DNA of 59,222 nt from Gammaproteobacteria bacterium (GTDB lineage Bacteria > Pseudomonadota > Gammaproteobacteria > Steroidobacterales > Steroidobacteraceae): positions 1 through 59,222 of the forward strand of contig DAHXNV010000013.1 in NCBI GenBank assembly GCA_027365225.1, read 5' to 3'. Position 1 is the first letter of the stretch; each line of letters begins with the position of its first letter. A model generated the notes under the pieces. The model was not told the origin of the DNA and did no database searches. It was given only the letters and a program-made list of their open reading frames with translations. A program made the translations under genes and the position numbers. This document shows positions 18,687 to 29,127 of the stretch, piece after piece.

Positions 18687-19514
18687 CTAGCTCAATCTCC
18701 CGCGTCCGGCAGCAGTCGCGAGCGCGGCGAGCGCATTGTACGCGTGCGGCGGGACTGTCTCGGGCCGGGCCGTCGGGTCGACGCCGCAGCGCTCGATCTG
18801 CCCGGTATCGAGCAGTCCGCGCAGCGCGTTGCGCAGTGTCTTGCGCCGGTGGGCGAAGGCTGCCGCCACGATCTGCGCATAGCGCGGATCGACCGGGAAA
18901 GCCGGCTCAATCCGCACGGTGAGCCGTGCGAGCGCCGACCAGACCCGCGGCGGTGGCTGGAACGCGCCCGGGCCGACGTCGAAGAGGTGCTCGACGCTGA
19001 CCCATGGAAAGAGCATCACCGTCAGCCGACCGTACGCGCAATCGCCGGGGGTTGCGGCCATGCGCTCGATGACCTCGCGCTGCAGCATCACGTGCAGATC
19101 GGCGATCGCGCTGATGCTCCCGAGCATGTGAAACAGCAGCGGGGTCGAGATGTTGTAGGGCAGGTTGCCGAGCACGCGCAGGCGGCCGCGCGCGCGGGCG
19201 AGCGCCGCGAAGTCGAAGCGCAGCGCATCCGCCTCGTGCAGGGTGAAATGCGGCGCCGCGGCGAACCGCGCGCGCAGCAATGCGCTCAGTTCGCGGTCGA
19301 TCTCGATGGCATCGAGGCTGCGGCCGGGTGCGCCGAGCAGCCGCTCGGTGAGTGCCCCGCGCCCCGGACCGATCTCGACCAATGCATCCTCGGCGTGCGG
19401 CGCCACCGCCGCGATGATCCGCTCGAGTACCGCGGGGTCGTGCAGGAAGTGCTGGCCGAAGCGTTTGCGCGCGCGCGGCGTCGGCCCGATGCCCTGGACA
19501 GCGTGACGCCTCAC
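18687..19514 (-). CDS. rsmA: 16S rRNA dimethyladenosine transferase
   Basis: It dimethylates two adjacent adenines (A1518/A1519 in E. coli numbering) at the 3' end of 16S rRNA, a late check in 30S assembly. The 275 residues show '[11 protein letters not shown]', the SAM loop '[15 protein letters not shown]' and the catalytic 'NLPYNIS'. The GTG start at 19514 overlaps the pdxA stop (GTGA), consistent with coupled translation in the surA-pdxA-rsmA run. Confidence 0.95.
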   Translation of the reverse strand: MRRHAVQGIGPTPRARKRFGQHFLHDPAVLERIIAAVAPHAEDALVEIGPGRGALTERLLGAPGRSLDAIEIDRELSALLRARFAAAPHFTLHEADALRFDFAALARARGRLRVLGNLPYNISTPLLFHMLGSISAIADLHVMLQREVIERMAATPGDCAYGRLTVMLFPWVSVEHLFDVGPGAFQPPPRVWSALARLTVRIEPAFPVDPRYAQIVAAAFAHRRKTLRNALRGLLDTGQIERCGVDPTARPETVPPHAYNALAALATAAGRGRLS

Positions 19515-20485
19515 GCGCGCCTGCGCGCCAGCTCGATGGCCAGCTCGATGGCCGCCACGAGGCTTGCGCAATCGGCCCGGCCGGTACCGGCGAGCTCGAG
19601 CGCGGTGCCGTGATCGACCGAGGTACGCACAATGGGCAGACCGAGTGTCACATTCACCGCGCTGTCGAATCCGGCGTGCTTGATCACCGGCAGCCCCTGA
19701 TCGTGGTACATGGCGAGCACCGCGTCATAGTCGGCCAGGATGCGCGGCACGAATATCGTGTCGGCCGGCAGCGGGCCCGCCACGGCGAGTCCCCGCGCGC
19801 GCAGCATCGCGAGCGCCGGCTCGATCACGCGAATCTCCTCATCGCCCAGGTGTCCGCCCTCGCCCGCGTGCGGGTTGAGCCCGCACACGGCGATGCGCGG
19901 CCGCCGCAGTCCCCACCCTTGCCGCAGATCCCGCTCCAGAATCGTCACGGTGTCGAGCACCAACTCCCGGGTGATTGCGCGGCTGACCTGGCTCAATGGC
20001 AGATGCGTCGTGGCCAGTGCGACCCGCAGCGAGCCGGTGGCGAGCATCATGACCGGCCTGGCGTGGGTGCGCTCGGCGAAAAATTCGGTGTGTCCGGTGA
20101 AGGGGATGCCGGCATCGTTGATGATGCCCTTGTGCACGGGCGCGGTCACGATTGCGGCGAACTCGCCGGCGCGGGCGCCCGCGCAGGCGCGCTCCAGCTG
20201 CTCGAGCACATAGGGGGCATTGCGCGCATCGAGTTGCCCGGCGCGGGCCGGGTAGGCCAGCCGGTGGTGCTCGACGGTGAGGCTGCCCGGCCCGTGCGGG
20301 CAGGGCACGCCCTCATAGGGACGCAACGCCACGGTCAGCCCGAGGGTGCTCGCCCGCTCGGCCAACAGCGCACGGTCCGCCAGGCAGACCAGCTCGCAGC
20401 CAAAGGCGCGCGCGGCCACCGTCAGAGCAAGATCGGGTCCGATCCCCGCGGGCTCCCCCGAGGTGAGCACGATCCGCGGCGGCAC
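19511..20485 (-). CDS. pdxA: 4-hydroxythreonine-4-phosphate dehydrogenase
   Basis: NAD-dependent step in pyridoxal phosphate synthesis that produces the 3-amino-2-oxopropyl phosphate precursor. It starts '[18 protein letters not shown]', and has '[10 protein letters not shown]' with a metal-binding His and '[16 protein letters not shown]' with another. A GTG at 20485 gives 324 residues, close to the E. coli enzyme (329). An ATG at 20551 would add 22 residues inside surA with no family match. It lies between surA and rsmA as in the classical operon. Confidence 0.93.
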   Translation of the reverse strand: MPPRIVLTSGEPAGIGPDLALTVAARAFGCELVCLADRALLAERASTLGLTVALRPYEGVPCPHGPGSLTVEHHRLAYPARAGQLDARNAPYVLEQLERACAGARAGEFAAIVTAPVHKGIINDAGIPFTGHTEFFAERTHARPVMMLATGSLRVALATTHLPLSQVSRAITRELVLDTVTILERDLRQGWGLRRPRIAVCGLNPHAGEGGHLGDEEIRVIEPALAMLRARGLAVAGPLPADTIFVPRILADYDAVLAMYHDQGLPVIKHAGFDSAVNVTLGLPIVRTSVDHGTALELAGTGRADCASLVAAIELAIELARRRA

Positions 20486-20499
20486 GGCGTGCGGACCGG

Positions 20500-21894
20500 T
20501 CAGCCGGCCAGAATCCGCACGTAGGCGTCGTCGCGCAGCCGTTGCAGCCACAGCTGGGTATCCTCGTCGGCCCGGCTGGCGCGAATGGCCTCGATGGCAT
20601 GCAGCCGCTTCATTTCCTTGGTCTCGTTGAACTTGCGTCGTCCCAGCAGTTGCGCGATGTGCCAGCCGTAGCGTGTCTGGAACGGCTGGCTGATCTGACC
20701 CACCTTGAGCTTGGCGATCGCTGCGGCGAAGCGCGGTGTGAAGGCCTCCGGGCTCTGCCAGCCGAGGTTACCCCCCGCGGAGGCCGAGCCCGGATCCTGG
20801 GAGACCGAGGCGGCGATCACCGAAAACCTGACCTTGCCCGAGAGGATTTCCTTGCGGATTTTCTCCAGGCGCTCGCGCACGGTGGCGGCGTCCTGTATGG
20901 CATTCGGGATGAGCAGGATGTGCCGCACATGCACCTGCTCGATGATGTCCTTGTGTGTCTGACGGCGGACCTTGTCCAACTTGACGATGTGAAAGCCCGA
21001 GGCGGTGCGCAGCACGTTGCTGACCTCGCCCGGCTTGAGGCGCGGAACGACGTTGGTCAGGAACGTCGGCAGATCGAAGCCCTTGCGCCAGCCGAGATTG
21101 CCCCCCTTCAGCGCATCGCTGCTGTCCGAGTAGGTGATCGCGAGCTTGGCGAAATTCCGGCCCGACTTCGCCAGACGGTCGACTTTCGCGGCCAGGCGCT
21201 TGGCGCTCGCCAACTGCGCGGGCGTGGCGTCCGGGGAGACCGCGATCAGAATGTGCGAGACCTCGTATTCCTCGTTTGAAGTCGGCGCTCTGGCCTGGCG
21301 CGCCAGGAACTGGTCGACTTCCCGCGGCGTGACCACGATGCGCTGCAGGACATCGCGCTCGCGCAGCAGCCCGATGGTGAGCTGGTTGCGCATCTGCTGG
21401 CGGTAGGCTGCGTAGTTGATACCCTCCTGCGCCAGGGCGGTCGGCAGATCCGCGAACGGAATGCGGTTGCGCGCCGCGACGCTTTGCAGCGCCTCGTTCA
21501 GGGTGTCGTCGGAGATCCTGATGCCGTCTTGCGCGGCCTGCTGCAGCTCCAGATGCTCGAGGATGAGGTTGTGCAGCACTTGCTTCTGCAGCACGTTCTG
21601 GGGCGGAGGCGAGAGACCCTCGGCCCTGAGCTCCGTCTCCACCTGCCTCATCCGGCTGTCGAGCTCGCTTTGCAGCACCACGCCGTTGTTGACGATCGCG
21701 ACGATGCGGTCGAGCAGCTGACCCTGGGTGGAGAGCTGGCGGGTCTGGGCGAGGGCACGCCCCGGCAGCAGCGCCGCGAGCGCGGCCGCCGCCAAGAGAA
21801 TGCACAGGGCCGCCCGCAGCGCCGGCGCCACCGCCCGGGCGGTGCCCACGGCGCCGCCAGGAGTCCGGGTCCGCAATGGAAAATACCGCCGCAT
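20500..21894 (-). CDS. surA: Periplasmic chaperone / peptidyl-prolyl isomerase SurA
   Basis: It escorts outer-membrane beta-barrels through the periplasm, including LptD encoded just upstream. The 464 residues begin with a long signal peptide whose hydrophobic core is at about 27-44, ending near 'GRALAQ'. The chaperone N-domain follows ('[20 protein letters not shown]'), then two parvulin domains opening with '[11 protein letters not shown]' and '[10 protein letters not shown]', and the C-terminal helix. The ATG at 21894 was chosen because it gives a standard signal peptide. Confidence 0.95.
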   Translation of the reverse strand: MRRYFPLRTRTPGGAVGTARAVAPALRAALCILLAAAALAALLPGRALAQTRQLSTQGQLLDRIVAIVNNGVVLQSELDSRMRQVETELRAEGLSPPPQNVLQKQVLHNLILEHLELQQAAQDGIRISDDTLNEALQSVAARNRIPFADLPTALAQEGINYAAYRQQMRNQLTIGLLRERDVLQRIVVTPREVDQFLARQARAPTSNEEYEVSHILIAVSPDATPAQLASAKRLAAKVDRLAKSGRNFAKLAITYSDSSDALKGGNLGWRKGFDLPTFLTNVVPRLKPGEVSNVLRTASGFHIVKLDKVRRQTHKDIIEQVHVRHILLIPNAIQDAATVRERLEKIRKEILSGKVRFSVIAASVSQDPGSASAGGNLGWQSPEAFTPRFAAAIAKLKVGQISQPFQTRYGWHIAQLLGRRKFNETKEMKRLHAIEAIRASRADEDTQLWLQRLRDDAYVRILAG

Positions 21895-21917
21895 GCGCGT
21901 GAGTCCTCGCTCGATCG

Positions 21918-24260
21918 TCAAGGCATCGCTGCCAGGGAATTCGGTTCCGCGGAAGTGTAGCCGGGGATGGCCTCGGAGAGGAAACGATCCGGTGCAGATC
22001 CGACACTGGCCAGGCCGTTCAGTTCCACCTGCAAGTACACGCCGGTGACCTGCGTGCCGGTCCGCTCGGTCGTTCCCACCGGCCGCAGCGCGACATAGCG
22101 CCGGGCGCCGAACCGTATGCTCCAGCAGCACGAACGGTACTCGAAGCCGACGAATCTCTCCAGCGCCTGGTGATCCAGCATCGAGTAGACGGCGCGCGCG
22201 AAGACGCTCCAGTGCGGCCCGATCGGCCAGGCGCCGGAGAGTTCCACTTGCTTGGTGCCGCACGAGCTGCCGCTCACCAGTGCCGGCGCGGTGCCGCAGA
22301 GTGCGGCGATCGACGCCTGCTGCTGCAGCGTGGCCAGCTCGAATGTGGTGCGCTCGAAGCGGTACGCCAGATTGATCACCCGGCCGGGCCCCGGGCGATA
22401 CTGCAGCGACGCCTGGGCGCGCTCGGCCTGAGAGTTCTGCGGGTTCCACTGCAGCTCACCGCTGGCGCTCCAATCCCTGACTGCCGTCAGCGATAACTTG
22501 GCAATGATTCCTCCGTATGGACCTCTCTGGAGCGGCAGCCCCGGCAGGGTCACGCGCGGGGGTCTGAGGTAGAACTCCTCACCAATCGTGGCCGAGAGGT
22601 ATTGGCGGCCGCTCGCCGTGCCGAGCAGCCGCGCGGTGAGCGCGGCGCTGATCTGGTCGGCGTCGCCCTGGCGGTCGGCGCCGACATACCGGTTGGTGCG
22701 GAACAGCTCCACCGGCTGCAGGTCGGGAAGGCCGGTGTCGAATATCGGCAGATCGTTCTGATTGCGGTACGGGACATAGAGATACATCGCGCGCGGCTCG
22801 AGCTCGATGCGCCGCCGCCCGTGGCGCCCGATGAGCCGATCGAGCTTCAAGCCCGCATCCACGCTGGCGATGGGCAGATTGCGCGAGAGATTGCTCGGCT
22901 GACCGGGCGCGGTGTGCGACAGCTCGTACTCCGTGGTGCGCCAGGCGATCGCGGGCCGCACGAAGTATCCGGGGCCGCCGAAGTGGAGCGAAACCCGGGG
23001 CGTGGCGTCGAAGCGCCAGCCACTCACCAGGGTCGAGCCCGCGGGCCGCTGGAAGTCGACCAGCTCCGAGGTGAAGCCATACCGAAGCAGGTCGGCCGGG
23101 CCCCAGCCGTAGTTCGCGTCCGCGGTGATATCCGGCACCCGCGCATAGGGTCGCTCGTTCACCGGCAGCGTGGTGTCGATGGTTTGAAACTGCTGCACCA
23201 TGCCCCGGACGTTCCAGTGCGCGTTGCGGTAGGACAGCACGGCGCGACGATTGAGAAACGCGGTGCTCGCGCCTTCCGGTCCGCTGGCGAAGTCCTCGAA
23301 GTACTGGGAGTCACTGACGTTCTGCCCATCGAGGCTCAGCCGCAGGCCGTCGGGCAGATTCGTCTCGCTGCGCAAGCGGATGCGGCTGCGGCTGCCGTGG
23401 AAGGCGTTGTCATAGGGCAGATAGTCCCAATCGATCTCGGTCCGGTCATCGGCGGTCAGCAGCCGCGCATCGCCGCCGAGGTCGATGCCGCGGCGCTGAT
23501 ACTCGGTGGGCTGCAGGGTGAGGTCGGCGTTCGGCGCGATGTTCCAATAGAACGGTACCGTCACCATCAGGCCGCTCGTCGAGGTGTTGCCGAATGTCGG
23601 GAACAGGAAGCCGGTTTTGCGGACGTTGCCGACGGGGAAGGACACCCACGGGGTGTACAGGAGCGGTACTCCATGCAGATCGACGCGGGCGTCGCGGCCG
23701 GTCCCGATGCGGTCGCGGGTATTGATGGTGAGGGAGCTGGCGCGCAGCACCCAGGACGGCTTCGGCAGCTTGCAGGTCGTGAAGGTGACGCGCCGCAGCC
23801 GCAGGATCCCGAGCGGCGTCAGGCGGAGCCTGCCGGCCGTGCCGCGCGCATTGCGGCGCAGCAGCGTAAAATGCGCCGAGTCGAACACCGCGCCGCGGGT
23901 TGGGGAGTAGCGGCCGCCCTTGCCGGTGATGCGCACCATCGGATCGGAGAACTCGATGCCGCCGCGGGTGGAGACGCTGCCGTGGCGGCTGTCGTAGACG
24001 ACATGGTTCGCGCGGATCTCGCGCTGTCCCTGGCGAATCACGACGTTGCCATTGAGCGTCCACTGACCGTGGCGGTTGCGCACGGCATGGTCGGCGCTGA
24101 TGTTCGCGCCGCCGGCGAAGAGCTGTGCCCGGGCCCGCGCGCGGTCCCGCGCCGGGATGGGGGTGCGCGCCGGGCCGGCCGCCGGGGCAGCCCACAGGCA
24201 GTGAGGTGCGCTGCAGCCAAGCGACAGCAGGGCGGTCAATAGTGGACGCAAACGCGGCAT
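21918..24260 (-). CDS. lptD: LPS assembly protein LptD
   Basis: Outer-membrane beta-barrel that, with LptE, inserts lipopolysaccharide in the outer leaflet. The 780 residues comprise a signal peptide, an N-terminal OstA-type beta-jellyroll (about 50-190, 'NVVIRQGQREIRANHVVYDS') and a large barrel. Cysteines that fit the disulfide rearrangement of the family are visible: one in 'TTCKLPKPSW' and the adjacent pair in 'YRSCCWSIRFG'. Another pair occurs near 'CGTAPALVSGSSCGTK'. It starts the lptD-surA-pdxA-rsmA-usp-apaG-apaH-nbaC run. It is divergent from amgK, and a symmetric ATTATAAT (24271-24278) lies ten bases before its ATG. Confidence 0.95.
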   Translation of the reverse strand: MPRLRPLLTALLSLGCSAPHCLWAAPAAGPARTPIPARDRARARAQLFAGGANISADHAVRNRHGQWTLNGNVVIRQGQREIRANHVVYDSRHGSVSTRGGIEFSDPMVRITGKGGRYSPTRGAVFDSAHFTLLRRNARGTAGRLRLTPLGILRLRRVTFTTCKLPKPSWVLRASSLTINTRDRIGTGRDARVDLHGVPLLYTPWVSFPVGNVRKTGFLFPTFGNTSTSGLMVTVPFYWNIAPNADLTLQPTEYQRRGIDLGGDARLLTADDRTEIDWDYLPYDNAFHGSRSRIRLRSETNLPDGLRLSLDGQNVSDSQYFEDFASGPEGASTAFLNRRAVLSYRNAHWNVRGMVQQFQTIDTTLPVNERPYARVPDITADANYGWGPADLLRYGFTSELVDFQRPAGSTLVSGWRFDATPRVSLHFGGPGYFVRPAIAWRTTEYELSHTAPGQPSNLSRNLPIASVDAGLKLDRLIGRHGRRRIELEPRAMYLYVPYRNQNDLPIFDTGLPDLQPVELFRTNRYVGADRQGDADQISAALTARLLGTASGRQYLSATIGEEFYLRPPRVTLPGLPLQRGPYGGIIAKLSLTAVRDWSASGELQWNPQNSQAERAQASLQYRPGPGRVINLAYRFERTTFELATLQQQASIAALCGTAPALVSGSSCGTKQVELSGAWPIGPHWSVFARAVYSMLDHQALERFVGFEYRSCCWSIRFGARRYVALRPVGTTERTGTQVTGVYLQVELNGLASVGSAPDRFLSEAIPGYTSAEPNSLAAMP

Positions 24261-24270
24261 GAGGGGTCAG

Positions 24271-24278
24271 ATTATAAT
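24271..24278. promoter_or_regulatory. Symmetric TATAAT shared by divergent lptD and amgK
   Basis: ATTATAAT reads as a consensus -10 box on both strands. On the minus strand it ends ten bases before the lptD ATG, which would give a nearly leaderless mRNA. On the plus strand it overlaps the proposed amgK ATG. No convincing -35 hexamer is present for either direction. Confidence 0.35.
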
Positions 24279-25428
24279 GGCGCGTTCGCACTCTCGTGGG
24301 CACAAAGCATTGCAGACGGTTGATCGAGATGAGCGGCGCGCGCTGCTCGAGGGTTGGCTTTCGCGCGAGCTTCGCTTGCGGCCGGCGCGCATCGAGCCGG
24401 CCTCGAGCGACGCCAGCTTCCGGCGTTACTTCCGGGTCTTCTGTGCCAACGGCACGTACATCGTCATGGATGCGCCGCCCGGCAAAGAGGACGTGCGTCC
24501 CTTTCTGCGCGTGACCCGGTTGCTCGAGCCGCTGGGGGTCCACGTGCCGCGTGTGCACGAGAGCGACATCGAGCGCGGGTTGCTGCTGCTGGAGGATCTG
24601 GGTAGTACGCAGTACCTGGCGTGCCTGGCCGCAGGCGGCGATGCGCAGCGTCTGTACGATGATGCGCTGGGGGCGCTGGCGCGGATTCAGGCGCGCGGCA
24701 CGCAAGCGGCCGGGGAGCTCGCGCCCTATGACGGCGGGCTGCTGCGGCGCGAGATGACGCTGATGCCCGAATGGTTCCTGGCGCGGCATCTGTCGCTCGA
24801 GCCAACGGCCGGCGAGGGCCGCATGCTGCAGCGGGCGTTCGAATTCCTGATCGCCGAGGCGCTCTCGCAGCCGCAGGTGCTCGTGCACCGCGACTACCAT
24901 GCGCGCAATCTCATGGTGGTCGCGCACCGTAATCCGGGCGTGCTCGACTTTCAGGACGCCGTGCGCGGCCCGGTCGGCTACGATCTGGCCTCGCTGCTGA
25001 AGGACTGTTATATCTCCTGGCCGCGCGCGCGGGTCGCGGACTGGGTCATGGGCTATCGCGCGCGGCTCGAGTCCGAGGGCGGCAACGCCGGCGCCGATCC
25101 GCGCCAGTTCATGCGTTGGTTCGATCTGATCGGAGTGCAGCGCCATCTGAAAGTGCTCGGCATTTTTGCGCGTCTCTGGTACCGCGACGGCAAGATCGGC
25201 TATCTGGCGGATCTGCCGCTGACTCTGGAGTACGTGCGCGAGACCTGTGCGCGCTATCCGGAGCTGGCCGAGCTGGCGGAGTTTCTCGAGCGGCGGATCG
25301 TCCCGGAGCTGCCGCGCGCCAATGAGCGCGCGCGCCGCGCGGCGGCGGGCGAGTCGGGTCGGCAGCGCGTACCCGGCGAGGATGGGCGGGGCGCGAGGCC
25401 TGCTGCGGGGTTGGATCGCGGCCCATGA
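24277..25428 (+). CDS. amgK: N-acetylmuramate/N-acetylglucosamine kinase
   Basis: It phosphorylates MurNAc at the anomeric carbon in the peptidoglycan recycling route that bypasses early fosfomycin-sensitive steps (known in Pseudomonas). It has an aminoglycoside-phosphotransferase fold: 'SSDASFRRYFRV' near the N-terminus, the catalytic loop 'HRDYHARNLMV', and 'LDFQDAVRGPVGYDLASLL' for metal binding. Its stop overlaps the murU start (ATGA), so the two enzymes of the route are co-translated. The N-terminus is uncertain: an ATG at 24259 or a TTG at 24310 are alternatives, the latter if the TATAAT at 24273 is its promoter. The last 40 residues are a low-complexity tail. Confidence 0.88.
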   Translation: MARSHSRGHKALQTVDRDERRALLEGWLSRELRLRPARIEPASSDASFRRYFRVFCANGTYIVMDAPPGKEDVRPFLRVTRLLEPLGVHVPRVHESDIERGLLLLEDLGSTQYLACLAAGGDAQRLYDDALGALARIQARGTQAAGELAPYDGGLLRREMTLMPEWFLARHLSLEPTAGEGRMLQRAFEFLIAEALSQPQVLVHRDYHARNLMVVAHRNPGVLDFQDAVRGPVGYDLASLLKDCYISWPRARVADWVMGYRARLESEGGNAGADPRQFMRWFDLIGVQRHLKVLGIFARLWYRDGKIGYLADLPLTLEYVRETCARYPELAELAEFLERRIVPELPRANERARRAAAGESGRQRVPGEDGRGARPAAGLDRGP

Positions 25429-26132
25429 CCCCGACCAAGGCCATGCTCCTCGCGGCGGGGCGCGGTGAGCGGCTGCGACCGATCACCGACACTGTTCCGA
25501 AGCCGCTGGTGGCGGTCGCCGGCAAGCCCTTGATCGCCTACCACCTGGAGGCGCTCGCCGCCGCCGGCATCCACGAGGTGATCGTCAACGTATCGTGGCT
25601 GGGGGAGCAGATCCGCTCGGCGTTGGGCTCGGGAGCACGCTACGGCGTACGGATCACCTACAGCGACGAGGGTCCCGAGCCGCTCGAAACCGGCGGCGGA
25701 ATTTTTCGGGCGCTGCCGATGCTGGGTCCTGCCCCGTTTCTGGTCATCAATGCCGACATCTGGCTCGACAGGGATCTGCGCGGCTGCGCGGTGCTTCCCG
25801 AGGACGCCGATGCCCGCATCGTTCTGACGTCCAATCCGCAACATCATCCGCACGGGGACTTCGGTCTCGAGGAAGGCTGGGTGGTGGAGCGTTCCTCGAA
25901 CCGCCTCACCTATACCGGAGTCGGGGTGTATCGGCCGCAGTTCTTTCTCGGCTGCCGCCCCGGGAGGTTTCCTCTGCTCCCGCTGCTGAAGCGGGCCATC
26001 GCCGCAGGTCGCTTGCGGGGTGAGCGCCTCGAGGGGCCCTGGTTCGACGTCGGCTCGCCCGAGCGCCTGGCGCGACTCGATGGGTGGCTGCGTGCCCGAG
26101 CGGGTCGGCCGGGGCCCCGGGGCGTCGATTAG
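25425..26132 (+). CDS. murU: MurNAc-1-phosphate uridylyltransferase
   Basis: It makes UDP-MurNAc from the AmgK product, returning recycled muramic acid to cell-wall synthesis. 235 residues of the nucleotidyltransferase fold: '[17 protein letters not shown]' with 'PKPLVAV' binds the nucleotide, 'LVINADIW' carries the metal-binding Asp, and '[11 protein letters not shown]' closes the core. Confidence 0.92.
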   Translation: MTPTKAMLLAAGRGERLRPITDTVPKPLVAVAGKPLIAYHLEALAAAGIHEVIVNVSWLGEQIRSALGSGARYGVRITYSDEGPEPLETGGGIFRALPMLGPAPFLVINADIWLDRDLRGCAVLPEDADARIVLTSNPQHHPHGDFGLEEGWVVERSSNRLTYTGVGVYRPQFFLGCRPGRFPLLPLLKRAIAAGRLRGERLEGPWFDVGSPERLARLDGWLRARAGRPGPRGVD

Positions 26133-26164
26133 AGACTTCTCCCAGGCAAACGTACAATAGCGCC

Positions 26165-27199
26165 ATGTGTGCTCCCAAAGACAGGCCTGCCGCCGCCGTG
26201 CCCGCTGCTCCCCGCAGCGGTGAGAAATACCAGACTGAGCAAGGGTTTACGGCAATTCGGGATGGCATAAAGGCCGCTGCCGCGGGGCCTCGCGTCGCCC
26301 CAGGCCGCAAGCCCGCGTGGTTGCGCGCCCGCGCGCCGACGGGGTCGGGATTTCAGGAAGTGAAGGACGTCGTGGCCCGACATCGATTGGCCACGGTGTG
26401 CCAGGAGGCGAAATGTCCGAACATCGGCGAGTGCTGGAATGCCGGCACGGCGACCCTGATGCTGATGGGCGCGGTGTGCACTCGCGCCTGCCGGTTCTGT
26501 TCGGTCGACACGGGCAATCCGCGTGGCTGGCTGGACCCCGATGAGCCGGACAACGCCGCCCGGACCGTCGAGCTGATGAAGCTCAGATACGTCGTGCTGA
26601 CCTCGGTCGATCGCGACGATCTGCCCGACGGCGGCGCTGGACACTACGCCGCGTGCATTCACGCGATCAAGCGGCGCAATCCCGAGACTGCGATCGAGGC
26701 GCTGGCGCCGGATTTTCAGGGCGTGCTTGCCGATGTCGAGACCGTCGTCGATGCCGGTCTGGAGGTGTTTGCACAAAACATCGAGACGGTGCGCCGGCTC
26801 ACGCACCCGGTGCGTGATCCTCGGGCGGGCTACGAGCGCACGCTCGAGGTGCTGCGTCATGCCAAACGTCACCGTCGCACGGTACTGACCAAGAGCAGTC
26901 TGATGCTCGGACTCGGTGAGACGGACGAAGAGATCGAGGCGACGCTGCGCGACCTGCGCGCCGCCGGGGTCGATATCGTCACGCTGGGGCAGTATCTGCG
27001 TCCGACGGTCAACCACCTGCCCGTGGAGCGTTTCGTGACGCCTGAGCAGTTCGACCGGTTGCGCCGCTATGCATTGCAGTTGGGGTTCCTCGAGTGCGTC
27101 TCGGGACCGCTGGTGCGCTCGAGTTACCGCGCCGAGCGGGCCCTGGATCGCAACAACGCCGGCCTCGACAATGCGCGTCTGGCCGGGTCCGGCTTGTGA
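26165..27199 (+). CDS. lipA: Lipoyl synthase
   Basis: Radical-SAM enzyme that inserts two sulfurs into protein-bound octanoate. The 344 residues contain the auxiliary cluster ligands '[12 protein letters not shown]', the radical-SAM triad in 'CTRACRFC' and the C-terminal 'RSSYRAE' with the serine that binds the auxiliary cluster. The ATG at 26165 has no ribosome site and lies six bases after TACAAT (26153-26158), so the mRNA may begin at or next to the start codon. lipB follows with a four-base overlap. Confidence 0.95.
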   Translation: MCAPKDRPAAAVPAAPRSGEKYQTEQGFTAIRDGIKAAAAGPRVAPGRKPAWLRARAPTGSGFQEVKDVVARHRLATVCQEAKCPNIGECWNAGTATLMLMGAVCTRACRFCSVDTGNPRGWLDPDEPDNAARTVELMKLRYVVLTSVDRDDLPDGGAGHYAACIHAIKRRNPETAIEALAPDFQGVLADVETVVDAGLEVFAQNIETVRRLTHPVRDPRAGYERTLEVLRHAKRHRRTVLTKSSLMLGLGETDEEIEATLRDLRAAGVDIVTLGQYLRPTVNHLPVERFVTPEQFDRLRRYALQLGFLECVSGPLVRSSYRAERALDRNNAGLDNARLAGSGL

Positions 27200-27885
27200 G
27201 CTCACCGGCCGACCGCGCGCTCGTGGACGCGGTGGCCTCGGGCGCGCCGGCGCCGCACGTGCGCTGGCTCGGCGTGCAGGAATACGAGCCGACGTGGCGG
27301 GCGATGCAGCGCTTCACGGACACGCGTACCCCCGAAACCGCCGATGAGCTGTGGCTGCTCGAGCATCCGCCGGTGTTCACCCTCGGCATGAACGCCGATC
27401 CGGCGCATGTGCTCGCCGCCGGGGACATTCCGGTGATGCGCATCGACCGCGGCGGTCAAGTGACCTATCACGGTCCCGGGCAGCTCCTCGCCTATGTGCT
27501 GGTCGACTTGCGGCGGGCGCGTCTCGGGGTGCGTGATCTGGTGACCGCGCTCGAGCGCGCCGTGATCGGCTATGCGGCGGATCTGGGCATCACCGCCGAG
27601 TGCCGCCGCGACGCTCCGGGGGTCTACGTCGAGGGTCGCAAACTGGCGAGTGTGGGCATTCGCGTGCGTCGCGGCGCCAGCTACCACGGTATCGCGCTCA
27701 ATGTCTGCAACGACCTGGGGCCGTTCGAGCGCATCAATCCGTGCGGATTTCCGGGTCTGCAGATGACGCGGCTCGCGGACCTCGCCGCAGTCGCCGCGGT
27801 GGGGCTGGCGGCCGAGGGGTTGCTGCCGCATCTGCTGCGCCGGCTGTACGGGCCCGGGCCCGCCGGTCGCGCCGGCGAGGACTGA
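27196..27885 (+). CDS. lipB: Octanoyl-ACP:protein N-octanoyltransferase
   Basis: It transfers octanoate from acyl carrier protein to lipoyl domains, supplying LipA. The 229 residues hold '[13 protein letters not shown]', '[16 protein letters not shown]' with the catalytic lysine and 'NPCGFPGL' with the catalytic cysteine. The GTG start overlaps the lipA stop (GTGA). The order lipA-lipB is the reverse of the common lipB-lipA arrangement. Confidence 0.95.
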   Translation: MSSPADRALVDAVASGAPAPHVRWLGVQEYEPTWRAMQRFTDTRTPETADELWLLEHPPVFTLGMNADPAHVLAAGDIPVMRIDRGGQVTYHGPGQLLAYVLVDLRRARLGVRDLVTALERAVIGYAADLGITAECRRDAPGVYVEGRKLASVGIRVRRGASYHGIALNVCNDLGPFERINPCGFPGLQMTRLADLAAVAAVGLAAEGLLPHLLRRLYGPGPAGRAGED

Positions 27886-27960
27886 CGCGCGCGGCGCATC
27901 GAGCCGCGGAGCGTTTCGACAAGCGCGGCCGGATGTCCGTCCGGTTGGCCGGCGGCCCCG

Positions 27961-28224
27961 TCAGATCAACATCAGGACGCCCTCGCAGGCCTTCAGCTCC
28001 GCGGTCAGCGCCTCGACCTGCGCGCGGCTTTCGGCGAGCAGCGTGTACGAAATCGACAGAAAATTGCCCTGGCCGCTGAGCCGCTCGCTGACCCGTTCGG
28101 ACTCCAGCGTCGGCGCGTGGCGCAGCACCACGGCGTGCACGCGCGCACGAAACTCATCCGACGGTCGACCGATCACCTTGAGCGGATATTCGGTCGGGAA
28201 TTCGAGGACGAGCTTGCTTACCAC
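27961..28224 (-). CDS. ybeD: YbeD-like protein, DUF493
   Basis: 87 residues with the family core 'EFPTEYPLKVIGRPSDEF' and an ACT-like ferredoxin fold ('GNFLSISYTLLAESRAQVEAL'). The function is unknown; in many gammaproteobacteria it lies between dacA and lipB, and the same neighbours occur here. The GTG start at 28224 overlaps the end of the aminotransferase gene. It converges with lipB across 75 bp containing a GC-rich imperfect hairpin. Confidence 0.88.
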   Translation of the reverse strand: MVSKLVLEFPTEYPLKVIGRPSDEFRARVHAVVLRHAPTLESERVSERLSGQGNFLSISYTLLAESRAQVEALTAELKACEGVLMLI

Positions 28225-29090
28225 GGCTGCGCCCGCAACTCGATTTTCCACTGCTGGAATGCCGCGTCGATACGTCGCCACAGCGGTCCGGGGCGCCCGT
28301 CGCCGACCGGTCGGTCGTCGAGGCGCGTCACGGGCTGCACCTCGCGCGTGGCCGCCGACAGCCAGATTTCCTCGGCGCCGCGCAACTCGTGCTCGCTGAC
28401 CGCAGCGGCGCGGCACGGCACTGCGGCGCGTGCGGCAAGCTCCTCCACCACCGTGCGGGTGGTGCTCGGCAGGATGGCGGGCGAATTCGGCGGCGTGCGC
28501 ACCTCGCCCGCGATCACGACGTGCACGGCAGAAGCCGATGCGTCGGTCAGTTGGCCGTCGCGCAGCAGAATGGTTTCCGCGGCGGCGGCATCGACGGCGA
28601 GCTGACGCAGCAACACATTGGCGAGCAGCGCGGTGGATTTGATATCGCAGCGCGCCCAGCGTGTGTCGGCCGCGGTCACGCACGCGAGCCCCTGCTCGAG
28701 CGTCGCGCGCGCCACCACGGGCCAAGGGGCACTGAAGGCGAACACGGTGCGCGGGATCTCGGGCAGGGGCGCATGGCAGCGTTGCGGCTCGGCGCCCCGC
28801 GTCACCTGCCAGTACAGATATTGATCGCCGCCGCCGCCTCGCTCGATGAGCGTGGCGAACACGCTTCGCCATTGCTCGTGGGAGAGCGGATCACCCATGC
28901 GCAGCTCGGCGAGGCTGCGCGTGAGCCGCGCACAGTGTGCCTGCAGCCGAAAGGGCCGACCGGCGTAGACGGGCATCACCTCGTAGGCGCCGTCGCCGAA
29001 GAGGAAACCGCGGTCCAGCGGCGAGATGCGCGCCTCGCTGAGCGGCAGGTAGTCGCCGTTCAGGTAACAGGTGGGGAACGGTGCGGCCAT
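28218..29090 (-). CDS. dat: D-alanine aminotransferase-type PLP enzyme
   Basis: Fold-type IV PLP enzyme that probably interconverts D-amino acids and keto acids. The 290 residues include 'LNGDYLPLSEARISPLDRGFLFGDGAYEV' cut here only as the family start, the PLP lysine in 'RCDIKSTALLANV', and a phosphate-binding 'TDASASAVHVV'. Branched-chain aminotransferase or aminodeoxychorismate lyase are related alternatives, but the position between dacA and ybeD favours a D-alanine role in cell-wall supply. Confidence 0.85.
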   Translation of the reverse strand: MAAPFPTCYLNGDYLPLSEARISPLDRGFLFGDGAYEVMPVYAGRPFRLQAHCARLTRSLAELRMGDPLSHEQWRSVFATLIERGGGGDQYLYWQVTRGAEPQRCHAPLPEIPRTVFAFSAPWPVVARATLEQGLACVTAADTRWARCDIKSTALLANVLLRQLAVDAAAAETILLRDGQLTDASASAVHVVIAGEVRTPPNSPAILPSTTRTVVEELAARAAVPCRAAAVSEHELRGAEEIWLSAATREVQPVTRLDDRPVGDGRPGPLWRRIDAAFQQWKIELRAQPW

Positions 29091-29127
29091 GAGCCTGTAT
29101 GCGGCGCCTCGGCGGGGATCCAGGCGG

